A DNA stretch of 64,000 nt, taken from Hormiphora californensis. Lineage: Eukaryota; Ctenophora; Tentaculata; Cydippida; Pleurobrachiidae. Where the stretch lies: contig CM035350.1 of assembly GCA_020137815.1 (NCBI GenBank), positions 725,011-789,010 of the forward strand. The letters are read 5' to 3'. Position numbers and translations under genes: made by a program. The notes below the pieces were generated by a model. That model ran no database searches, was not told the DNA's origin, and saw only the letters and a list, made by a program, of their open reading frames with translations. Shown one piece after another: positions 23,301 through 31,408 of the stretch (within the stretch, counting starts at the first letter, position 1; the number at the start of each line of letters is the position of its first letter).

Positions 23301-26300
23301 CGAGCGATGAAGAGGTATATATAGTGTGAATTATGTTGAATTTATACGTGACTAGCGCACCCATTGGGTGCGCCTCAAGTAAGGGATTTTTGATAACCCG
23401 CCCGGCTTCGCCGAGCGGTTCTTTTCGCCCCTTTCAACGGCAATAACACGGTTGCCATGGCAACTGAATTGGTAACTATGGGGACTGGCATGTTAAAAGT
23501 CATTCGAAAATATTAACAAACTTCCACTGGAAGTTCCAAAAGTGTGAGCAACAGCTTTACAGCTTTGGGCATATAAAGTGTTTTATGAAGGAGCAGTCTG
23601 TCGCTTAGATACCGCCTAACGAACGACCATCACGACGTCGTTCATCTCCAAATTATAATAGAGACTAGAAAACCCGTTGAAGTAGAGCACCCGTTGACCC
23701 GAATCCCCACCCCCTCACCCAGAATCACCCCTCTCACCCGCTGTACCAACCCGCACGTGCAGCCTTCAATCACTCGCTGCTTAGGGGCTATGACACCTCC
23801 TTGGCAACCCCCCTCTATTTGCACGTGATGATACTACATCACTACCACGCCACTCATTTGTACTTTATAATAAGGATAGCGCACCCATTGGGTGCGCCTC
23901 AAGTAAGGGCTTTTTGATAACCCACCCGGCTTCGCCGGGTGGTTCTTTTCGCCCCCTTCAACGTCAATAAAACGGTTGCCATGGCAACTGAATTGGTAAC
24001 TATGGGGACTGGCATGTTAAAAGTTATTTGAAAATAATGACAAACTTTCACTGGAAGTTCCAAAAGTGTGAGTAACAGCTTTACAGCTTTGGTCACATAA
24101 AGTGTTTTATGAAGGAGCAGTCTGTCGCTTAGATACCGCCTAACGAACGACTTCGACTTCGACGTTCATCTCCAAATTATAATAGAGATGGTACATGTAA
24201 TATGCATATGTGTGCTTTTACGTGCATTAAACAATCTAACCCAGCTCACACCTAAATTAATTCAATATTTAATATTTAATATTTAACATTGAATTATTCA
24301 ACTGACGTCAAACAAAGACACGTAAAAGGCTCATTAGAGATTGAAAATATCGTTTTTCAACAAGGTCCGGTGACCATTTAAACTAAACGAAGCATAATGC
24401 AAGCAGATAGTTTTCTGTTGGTTGTCAATACACTTTTTTCATTTTTGACGTGCACCTCCTATAATATGTCAATATATAATATCCCTGTTTATCATGTGAC
24501 GTGGTTGTCATGGTTATCTCTCCTCACACTAGGTCAACATGGTTATCACTCTCTAGGTCAATAATATATGTTAATCATGTGACTCCCCACTCTAGGTCAA
24601 TATAGACGAGCTAGGTAAGGACCTTGAGAGTATGCTCAGTAAAAAGAAGACGATTGAACAGATCACACAAGAGAAGGAGGAAGCAGAGAGGAGGGATCTT
24701 CAGAAACTGTTAGCCCAGGAATCCTCAACATCTTCCCCGACACCCTCCTCCTCTGCCTCCCAACAGAAGGAGCAACAGGAGAAGGAGGCGGTACCGACTA
24801 CAGGGAGAAGGCTGGTGATCAGGAGGAAGTTCAGTACTGAAACAGGGTACTATTATCGGGAGGAGGTGATATCGAGACAAGAAGTTATTGATGCATATCT
24901 AAAGATAAACGAGACTGCTGACAAAACCAACAAGAGGTAAGTCAGCAGTTCCTATACTATTCGATGTTGATTGATTTTAGATCACGCGTTAGTACAGCGG
25001 TTACTATTTATGACGTCACGTCGTATCTGGATTCTAGACCAGGGGACAGTTTCTAAATGTATTACAGGTACTTGATTGATAATTTGGATGAGGAGCAGAA
25101 GGATGAAGTTAGAAAGGAGAGGAGGAGAATCCAGGAACAGCTTAGGAGACTCAACAGAGCACAGGGTATAATTCCAGTTATTATACTTTTATCCGACATA
25201 GTATCAGTTGTAGAGCTGTTAGCTGCCCCCACCCTATACTAACTCCCGACCTGTCTTTTAAGTTATACAGTACCCATGTGTAGCTCAAATCCCATTTCCC
25301 CCTGTAATTAGAGAGAGATAGAATGAATGAGAAGAAGCTAAAGAAAGCAGTGAAAGAGAAGGCACCAATTAACATGAAGTGTGGGGCTTGTGGTGAAACT
25401 GGACACATGAAGACTAACAAACACTGCCGGTTAGTTAACTAGTTACTACAGATCACTCTGTGACGCGTTAGTAAGGCTGGAACGTATCTATAACTTAGTC
25501 TTATCTCCAAATTGGTATTGTGGAGGATTATGAGTCATATAAGATGGTTCTTAGTCACAATTTCTGACTAAGAACCATCTTATAATTGCTATCAATTACC
25601 CAATACTTCATTTCAGGTTGTATGGTAAAACAGGGCCTGTCACAGAGGACCAGATTATCGAAGACGAGCTATCGAATGCGTTCAATGAGCAGACATCAGG
25701 TAAGTCGATTGATTCTATGGATGAAGCACGACGCATGGCGTTTTAGCTTTTTTAGCCAGCTTAAATTTAAAGCTGTCCAGTCCTGTTTAGTTAAAGTGAC
25801 AGATGACATCATTTTAAGTGCCTTTTAGAAGAAAAAATGTTTTCTGACACCTCTTGAACTTGGATATACCGGCAATATCTCTGTTCTAGTCGACTACCAC
25901 TAATGGTAGTAGAACAGCATGTCTAGAGGCATCAAGTAGCTCTTTATCTAGCTGGCAGTCTCCCCAGCTGTGACAGATCATAAGACCCCCTCCCCTGCCG
26001 GCTCCCTATCTTCATGACTACCCCCCCCCCCTCCCGGCTCCCTATTACCAGACCTTCATGACTAACCAGTAACCACTCCGGCGTCCCTTTACCAGGTATG
26101 GTTAAAGTTGAGGACACCAAGATTAGGATAGGACGAGCCTTCCTGGCGAAGGTGGATGAGGTACAGAAAGCAGCACAACAGAAGCAAGTCCAACAGAAGA
26201 GACAACTAGAGATAGAGGAGGAGAAGATAGCATGAAGAGAGGTTGCTGAGAAAGAAGAAGAGAATAATGGAGAAGGCAGATAGGAAGTTAGCTCTAAAAA

Positions 26301-28161
26301 CAGCCAAAACTTTGAAGGTACCATGAATGCACACCTGTATAATTATTCGGAGTAACACCTCCATACAATTATAGTAGAGAGAGAAAGAGGCACTAATGAC
26401 TACTAACACACCTGTCCCAGGTACAGGAGGACCTGGACTATCTAGAACCTAAAGTAAGGGGGAAGTAACCGGGCACGTGTACACCCTGAAGTGGAGCTGA
26501 GAAGCTTCTTTGAGGAAGCTGATAGTTCAAACTTAAGGATATACCCAGGGTATGTTGTTAGATCAGAGTGGTGAGTGTTAATGCAATATGTTATAGGCAT
26601 TATAATTGATAGTGCTAATGGTGGTGTTGGTAGATAGTTTTGGGGTTCTCAGAATGTGATGATCACGTCGTCTAGCTACAGCTATACTGGTAACTGGTAG
26701 CTGAAAGGGAGCTGAAATATATTCTATTGTTAGATTGCACAATGGTGCTTGATGTGGTAACTGAGCTTTTATCATGTCTAGTTAAAAAATAGACAACATT
26801 ATATGTGCTACCATTTAGCAGAGACATACCAAGAAGCCATTTAGCTAACTGATATTATATCAATCGTATAATATTTGACCATTTCTTTTCAAAATCAAGG
26901 CTTTCTTTTCACTTTCTGTCCATCTTTTTCTTTCTGGTAAATTCCTTATCACAGTTTTTGTGCTTAACATCCACCCCTCAAAACCCGTCCTCAAATTATA
27001 TTCCTAAAATATTCCTCAAATACTCTGGAAAGTTGTAATCAACTAAAACCACATTCCCTATAGACGGGAGCCTTCCACAAGCCTGTGAGTGCCCGGGAGA
27101 TACCTGACTACTACACACACATCAGTACCCCCATGGATCTACAAACTATGAAAAATCATTGCTCCAATAACTTCTACCAATCGAGGTAGTGATTGACAAA
27201 TTATAGCTGTTCTATAAAGTACCTCTCTCGAGCTACGGTATCTCCTAATACATCTCTCTCATAGAATGTTTTTTATAAATACCACATAAAAGCTACCCCA
27301 ACTAATATCGTAGGGTTGACTTTCTGGATTACTTCCCCGCTACCCCCAACTAATATCTTAGGGTTGACTTTCTGGAGCACCTTGAGCAGATTGTGACAAA
27401 TAGCACAATATATAACGGGAAACAGAGCGAGTATACCAGAGCAGCTGAGAGCATGTTGGATTTGGCGATGGGAGACTTCGAACAACAACAAGATAGACTC
27501 CAGTCTCTGGAGGAGAAAATCAATCCTGCTGCTAACAAAAGCACCCAGGTAAATATCATATTGTGCAACTGTTCGAATAAAATATACTACTTAAGTAGTT
27601 GCCTAGATTAATTAAAATAAACAATAGTTTAAAAAGTAGGGACATGTAAAAAGTAGAGACATGTGTAATAAGATGATGTGAGCCAAGATTGAGAGCTAGC
27701 TGTGTTAACAATCACATGATTGGGGGGGGGGGGTTGGAGCCGTGTGCAACAACATGATACCTGTCTCTCATAACAATCAAATCGAATATTATGGGAGTAG
27801 GGTGGGAGTTCAATAATAGCGACATATAGTTGCAATATTATAGGTGCATTTAATCTAATATTCGGAATATGGTATGTGGAATAATAGAGATCATGAGTGC
27901 ATGATGAGATATCTTATTGAGTGGGCGGGCTAATGCACACTCCAAACTACTGACAACAGTTGCCTAATTACAGCAGGTCACCTTGGCAACTAACTCGTAA
28001 ATTTCATATCAAGCTCAATTAACAGATCATAGAGTTTCCTCTCATTTCGTTCAATAAAAGCAAAGTTATAATCAAAGATAGAGAGAATAATACAGAGATG
28101 ATCTAGGTTTAATCACGCGACTCACTGCATCAACTACTCTCTCTATCTATCTCTCTCTCTA

Positions 28162-28250
<89 letters not shown>

Positions 28251-29222
28251 CAACGTGAAAAAAAGGGAAAAGAAAACAGGGTGTATTAAAAGGAAAACAA
28301 CACTGAGAAAATAAAATGAGGTGTTCATGGGAAAGGAAGCAGTCCCCAGTCCACGGACTGCTTCCTTTCCCATGAACACCTCATTTTATTTTCTCAGTGT
28401 TGTTTTCCTTTTAATACACCCTGTTTTCTTTTCCCTTTTTTCACGTTGTTTTTCAGCTAGATTGAGCTGCTTTGTGTGTTCCTATTTTTCAAGTGTGTTT
28501 TTTACATGTGTAATTTTGATCTGATTTTTGTTTCATTATGTTTTCGTACACCGCACTTTTCGTACCCCACCCTACTGTGTTTTTCCTTCCCTTTTTTTAC
28601 AGTCCCTCCACCCTTAGTATTTTGTATCCCTTGTTACTGTATTGTTCTCATTATGCGATCTAACCCAGACACCCCCTTTCGCTTGGGGAGGGCCTGGAGT
28701 GAGTGGGTCGCCCGGTCTGATCGAACTACCTAGTCAATTGACCATTTCGTTCATACCGGGCGTACTCGTTTGCCCTGGGTGCTCCCCTTGAGAAGGATGG
28801 GACCTCTTTTCCCCTCTAGCTCTAACCGTAACACCCACGCCCCTTTCTCTTGGGGAGGGCCTGGGGTGAGCGGGTCGCCCGGTCGGATCGACTCGTCTTT
28901 CTTGCCGGGCGTTACTCATTTGCCCCGGGTGCTCCCCTCGGGATGAGGTGGCACCTACTTCCCTTCTAGCGTATCCCACTTTAGATCCTTTCAACGTTCC
29001 TGTCCTGTTTTCCTCCACACATATCCATCCTCCAGCTCCATACTCCTGCGGAACTATATTCCCCACAAGCCTGTGGATTTTCGAGAAACTGTTTTTAGTG
29101 CCTTTTGTTTTTAGTGTGTTTAGCGATTTTCCTCGCACGGGGACGGACTAAATTACGGACTGTTTTATAGTGTGTTTTCCATTATTTTGTTCAATTTTAA
29201 ATTTTTTCAATCAATCAATCAA

Positions 29223-29261
<39 letters not shown>

Positions 29262-30913
29262 TCTTTTTTTACTGCAATGGGTTATTATTATTATTAATGG
29301 TCAACTCACCAAGCTAAGAACTATTTGTGCTAGTAACATAGTTACATAGTTCAAAGTTTTATACGTCAAATGATACTTCTCCACCCAACTTTACTAGTAT
29401 AATTTCTATTTTCTACTGAACTCTAATTCAAGGAAATCACTTTATCTGTACTTCAAACTCTGCAGAACACTACAGCTAGTAGCACTCCCCCCCCCCCCCC
29501 CCCCCCCCCCCGACTACTAATCTCCCCTCTCAGACTATAACTAATCTCCCCCTTCAGAATCAATTTAATCTGATACTGATAGCAAGCATGGAAGCGATGG
29601 TAAAGGTCAGCCACTCCCAGGCATTTCATATCCCTGTCAATGCCAAGGTTGCACCAGACTACTATCAGGTAACTACTATAAAAGGGGATGGTACATTCCC
29701 AGGCATTTCATATCCCTGTCAATGCCAAGGTTGCCCCAGACTACTATCAGGTAACTACTATAAAAGGGGATGATAAAGAGAAGGGAGCCGGTCTCTTTAA
29801 AGCGGGGGGATCTGTCTTATCAAGAGAAGGGAGGGTCCCCTTTAAAGCGGGGGGATCTGTATTATCAAGAGAAGGGTCTGTTTAACTAGATATCAAGGGG
29901 GCACTTTAGCCATATCAGGGGCAGGGGTTAGGTTGTTATATACTGTGTCGGGGAGCCCTGTCATACAGTCAGTCGACTGGGGGACCGGGAGTAATTTATT
30001 TCATCTACCATCAAACCACTATTCAGTTGAGATTTTAATTATATTGAGATTGAAGAGATTTAAAACTAAATTATTTCAGGTTATCTCCACGCCCATGGAT
30101 ATCAGCACACTGAAGAAGAATATAGAGAAGAACAAGTACAAATGTAGTTCTGAGTTCCTCAAGGATGTCATACTGATCTATGAGAACAGTCAGCAGTATA
30201 ACGGTACGAATTTAATCTACAAACTAACATTTCTTTGCCTACGTCATTCCGGTATAAAGCTGTCATAATTTTAGTTTAACATCTTACTGTCAACGAGGGG
30301 GCACTGAGATAGTGGTCTGTCAAAAAATAAATCCCGTGACGTGGTATGGCTCGGTGCGATAAAAACCTTCATGGTGGCGTGTACTATGGGTGACAGAACC
30401 CCACATCTAGTAGACGTGGGTGGTTATGTGACGGTAGTTTTCCTTGACCACTGGGGCTTGAGTAATAGCAAATAATATTTAACTAAAAAAATCGTAGTAA
30501 CTAATCCTATTTCAGGAGCGGAGTCTCCCTACACAAAGAAGGCAGAAGAGTTGTTACAGAGGGCCAGGGAGGTGTTGGTTGAGAACAGGGATGTACTAGC
30601 AGAGTACGAGACCCTGCTGAGGTCAGAGGATGAGCCAGGGTCACCCTCCCAGCCCAGCCCGGAGAGTTTGTACAGTAGGGGTGTAGAGGAGGATGATTTG
30701 TATGGCAGGGGAGGGGGTGGAGCTGATGAGGATGAGGATGAGATGAGTGATGGGCTGAGTGAGACTGACTTTGTGGTGGGTAGTAGTGGAGGGGTGGCTG
30801 GGGAGGAGGGGAAGACAAGGCTGGATAGTTTGGATGCTAGCAACGCATTGTTTGAGGAGGCTGGGCACACACTATATGAGGACTTGTTAGATAGTGAGGA
30901 TGAAAGCGATTGA
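4948..30913 (+). CDS. TAF1: TAF1, TFIID subunit 1 (double bromodomain)
   Basis: About 28 exons encode ~1,640 residues (vertebrate TAF1 is ~1,870-1,890). Exon 1 (4948-5016) carries the N-terminal signature [12 protein letters not shown]. Exons 2-3 (8547-8738, 10505-11016) include [14 protein letters not shown]. Exons 4-15 (12812-12987, 13142-13245, 16862-16978, 17054-17182, 17772-17862, 17957-18138, 18257-18408, 18493-18622, 19643-19843, 20055-20205, 20506-20636, 20832-20964) and exon 16 (22648-23110) cover the conserved TAF1 core, with [36 protein letters not shown] and FARGAKYS. Exon 20 (25312-25429) has the zinc knuckle [16 protein letters not shown]. Bromodomain 1 is in 27064-27185 and 27362-27548 (NSTIYNG); bromodomain 2 is in 29558-29668, 30080-30203 and 30516-30913 (NSQQYNG). 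The end [12 protein letters not shown] is typical. TAF1 is the TFIID scaffold that binds TBP, core promoter DNA and acetyl-histones. Single-base frameshifts near 10848, 26234 and 26466 look like indel errors. The start ATG at 4948 is the most likely one. Confidence 0.93.
5281..5664. other. Low-complexity intronic region (TAF1 intron 1)
   Basis: The stretch between TAF1 exon 1 and the antisense GPCR contains T/C-rich simple sequence around 5345-5460. It has an open frame of no recognisable composition, and I see no gene here. Confidence 0.5.
5816..7514 (-). CDS. Rhodopsin-family GPCR nested antisense in TAF1 intron 1
   Basis: Starting at the ATG complementary to 7514, the protein has a short N terminus with N-glycosylation motifs, TM1 with the GN motif ([12 protein letters not shown]), TM2 with LAATD, TM3 ending [12 protein letters not shown] (NRL in the DRY position), TM4, an EL2 cysteine (YFCIMR), TM5, TM6 with [11 protein letters not shown], and TM7 with the NPxxY motif (GNPFIYY). 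The frame shifts by one base inside TM5 near 6905 (after PLLNHA, resuming LPNVVIIF); sequence on both sides is well conserved, so this is an indel or a recent break. The C-terminal tail holds ~19 tandem [12 protein letters not shown] hexapeptides and ends in ETTL, a class I PDZ-type ligand. The ligand cannot be inferred. The whole gene lies between TAF1 exons 1 and 2 on the other strand. Confidence 0.8.
5868..6200 (-). repeat. 18-bp coding minisatellite in the GPCR tail (SLTHSP units)
   Basis: About 19 copies of an 18-base unit (GTGAGTTAGTGAGGGGCT on the + strand) encode Ser-Leu-Thr-His-(Ser/Asn)-Pro on the minus strand. The length is a multiple of three, so copy-number changes keep the frame and the terminal PDZ-like motif. 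Confidence 0.9.
7592..7673. repeat. (GA)n microsatellite upstream of the nested GPCR
   Basis: About 40 uninterrupted GA dinucleotides lie ~80 bases 5' of the GPCR start codon, so they probably fall in its promoter or 5' leader. The open frame through it is only the alternating Glu-Arg artefact. Confidence 0.95.
7674..8546. other. Rest of TAF1 intron 1 and 5' flank of the nested GPCR
   Basis: AT-rich sequence with no exon-like open frame. Short direct repeats occur (GGTAAAGTGTCGGT-like at ~7778-7803; CTTTATAAGC twice near 8452-8470). It ends in the TTGCAG acceptor of TAF1 exon 2. No promoter element could be identified with confidence. Confidence 0.4.
8899..10209. mobile_element. 1.3-kb TTAA-flanked palindromic element in TAF1 intron 2
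   Basis: The ends are TTAA-GGGTACACCTGGCG and the exact mirror at 10206-10209, giving arms of ~600 bases around a ~130-base spacer near 9490-9620. TTAA is the target duplication of piggyBac and Kolobok transposons. No transposase is encoded; the open frames on the two strands are copies of each other. A relative lies at 21049-22447 and shares the inner block containing GGTCCGATTTTGGGGGGGTC. Confidence 0.88.
11282..12552. mobile_element. Non-autonomous hAT-type element with CCGAA arrays, TAF1 intron 3
   Basis: The terminal inverted repeats are CAGGAAACGACCGAA on the left and its mirror with one change on the right. They are flanked by a perfect 8-bp duplication AAAAAGAT at 11274-11281 and 12553-12560, which is the hAT signature. 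Just inside each end are clusters of CCGAA(C) repeats in one orientation (11290-11405 and 12470-12540), plausible subterminal transposase-binding sites. The interior has two direct copies of a block beginning GATTTGATGGGGGATCACG (11685 and 12045) and inverted GTACGAATCGTG motifs. No transposase frame is seen. Confidence 0.9.
13468..16672 (-). CDS. Secreted protein with several Ig-like beta domains, nested in TAF1 intron 5
   Basis: Exon 1 (16350-16672) starts [18 protein letters not shown], a clear signal peptide. Further minus-strand exons with good GT-AG borders lie at about 15847-16262, 15482-15761, 15090-15241, 14845-14972, 14602-14776, 14355-14525, 13720-13930 and 13468-13631. Several have Ig-like spacing, for example [11 protein letters not shown]...[49 protein letters not shown] and DSVKCSFSK. 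No transmembrane segment was found and the last exon ends at a TGA (13468-13470), so secretion is inferred. One-base frame slips near the ends of the 15.1-kb and 14.7-kb exons are probably indels. I do not recognise a named family. The gene is wholly inside the intron between TAF1 exons 5 and 6 on the other strand. Confidence 0.6.
17183..17242. repeat. Short CATGGTTAC repeats just after the TAF1 exon 7 donor
   Basis: Six or so 9-12-base units (CATGGTTACCAT) follow directly on the GTGAGT donor. Simple intronic repeat. Confidence 0.7.
17324..17595 (-). CDS. Orphan minus-strand exon inside TAF1 intron 7
   Basis: Downstream of a CATACAG acceptor this minus-strand exon stays open for ~90 residues of beta-rich, protein-like sequence ([16 protein letters not shown], then [16 protein letters not shown]) and then stops. 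Its end resembles the last exon of the nested secreted gene ([10 protein letters not shown]). It could be a remnant of a second copy or the 3' exon of an overlapping gene. No upstream exon was found, so this is tentative. Confidence 0.35.
18752..19604. mobile_element. Terminal-inverted-repeat element with TCTAA duplication, TAF1 intron 11
   Basis: The ends are ~45-base inverted repeats starting CCGGGGGGGGCTCAACACC, flanked by TCTAA at 18747-18751 and 19605-19609. Inside are a short perfect hairpin around 18818-18852 (GACAGTTAGGCGC / GCGCCTAACTGTC) and an imperfect ~190-base direct duplication (about 19078-19200 and 19225-19392) containing CCCGTTCTGGCCTCTGAT. No coding capacity. The duplicated TCTAA(C) resembles a branch-point consensus and lies ~33 bases before the next acceptor. 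Confidence 0.75.
21049..22447. mobile_element. 1.4-kb TTAA-flanked palindromic element in TAF1 intron 15
   Basis: The ends are TTAA-GGGTACGCTAACC and its mirror, with arms of ~600 bases. Inner blocks such as the ATGAATTCGACTT-type motif and GGTCCGATTTTGGGGGGGTC are shared with the element at 8899-10209, so the two are one family inserted twice in one gene. No transposase. Confidence 0.88.
23353..24188 (+). repeat. Two direct 312-bp repeats separated by 212 bp, TAF1 intron 17
   Basis: Copies 23353-23664 and 23877-24188 are of equal length and nearly identical. Both begin TAGCGCACCCATTGGGTGCGC (a small palindrome, one base over-run here to its end) and end CTCCAAATTATAATAGAGA. Equal-length direct repeats around a short spacer could be a miniature terminal-repeat retrotransposon or two insertions of a short interspersed element. 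No TG...CA ends or clear target duplication are visible. Confidence 0.75.
24531..24600 (+). repeat. Three CTAGGTCAA acceptor-like copies before TAF1 exon 18
   Basis: The acceptor plus exon start (CTAG|GTCAATAT) of exon 18 at 24596 is preceded by two imperfect copies near 24534 and 24556, each in similar context (GGTTATC / CACTCT). The upstream acceptors would meet stop codons within a few codons. Confidence 0.6.
25539..25583. repeat. Short perfect hairpin in TAF1 intron 20
   Basis: ATAAGATGGTTCTTAGTCA is followed by a short loop and its exact complement. It is most likely a remnant or mini foldback element. It is too perfect and too short to call a microRNA precursor from sequence alone. Confidence 0.7.
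27298..27378 (+). repeat. Tandem duplication of the acceptor of TAF1 exon 25
   Basis: A 48-base unit containing CCAACTAATATC(G/T)TAG and the exon start GGTTGACTTTCTGGA occurs twice, with acceptors ending at 27313 and 27361. Only the second leads into the bromodomain 1 reading frame; the first reads [12 protein letters not shown] and then TAA. Confidence 0.9.
28138..28244. repeat. (CT)n microsatellite
   Basis: Long CT dinucleotide run in TAF1 intron 25, directly abutting the palindrome that follows. Confidence 0.95.
28243..28456. repeat. Near-perfect 214-bp palindrome
   Basis: Arms of ~104 bases, from CTGAAAAACAACG to its mirror at 28456, meet at a short centre near 28350. No coding capacity. 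It sits between a CT microsatellite and the possible retrotransposon tail and may be part of the same insertion. Confidence 0.85.
28640..29265 (+). mobile_element. Possible non-LTR retrotransposon 3' end
   Basis: A GC-richer block has two diverged copies (~28670-28800 and ~28845-28960) of a unit with CTTGGGGAGGGCCTGG and GGGTCGCCCGGTC. After this comes a T-rich tail ending in TCAATCAATCAATC and then (CT)n. Short tandem tails of this kind close many non-LTR elements. No reverse transcriptase is present, so this is only a candidate. Confidence 0.35.
29487..29511. repeat. Poly(C) tract of 25 bases
   Basis: Uninterrupted C run ~45 bases before the acceptor of TAF1 exon 26; its length is probably unreliable in the assembly. 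Confidence 0.95.
29612..29773 (+). repeat. Tandem duplication of the donor of TAF1 exon 26
   Basis: An ~82-base unit carrying the end of the exon (GACTACTATCAG) and its donor GTAACT is present twice, with donors after 29668 and 29750. The first keeps the frame of bromodomain 2 into exon 27. Using the second would add 82 bases and shift the frame. Confidence 0.9.
29790..29880. repeat. ~50-bp tandem repeat in TAF1 intron 26
   Basis: Two units containing CTTTAAAGCGGGGGGATCTG and TATCAAGAGAAGGG follow directly on the duplicated donor. Confidence 0.75.
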
Positions 30914-31408
30914 ATTATAACATGGTCTGCACATTAGAGCCCGGCTGCATTAACTTAGTGAGGCTGTAGTGGAGCTCCTGAATATTAATGAACAGGATTC
31001 ATTTAGAACTGACTACCCTACGTCAAGGAAGGACAATGCTTGTTTTGGTCAAACAGAGGAGAGGTGAGATAGGGCCGAGCGAGACAAGGACTATGTGTGG
31101 CTTCTCGCTCCCTCTCTTTAAGAAAACAAAGGGGTGTGTTATCGTTGTTTTTTATCTAAAAAGGTTTGATTAACTAACTACGGTTATACCATTTTGGGAA
31201 CATTTTTGCAGAAGACCAGACAATGGCATGAACTTCAATTGTTGTCAATGTATGAACTGAAATAATGGAAATTTTAACTTATTTTTTTGGGTAGCCTTGT
31301 TTCTTTCCCTTATTCATACCCCTTCTATCCACCCAATTATCCGCTAGATAATATGTTCCTATTACCCTTACCGCCCATCTCCCCCTAGAAGGCGAATGTC
31401 ACCTGTGA
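30914..31408. other. TAF1 to aftiphilin intergenic region
   Basis: TAF1 3' UTR and aftiphilin promoter must share this ~500-base gap. No clear AATAAA was found close to the TAF1 stop, and no further gene was seen. Confidence 0.4.

Noticed and set aside
25539-25583. MicroRNA precursor
   Set aside because: The stem is perfect with a tiny loop and too short for a canonical precursor; a foldback remnant is simpler.
28948-29151. 67-codon plus-strand frame in the GC-rich block
   Set aside because: Lies in a tandemly duplicated non-coding block of a possible retroelement; no domain visible.
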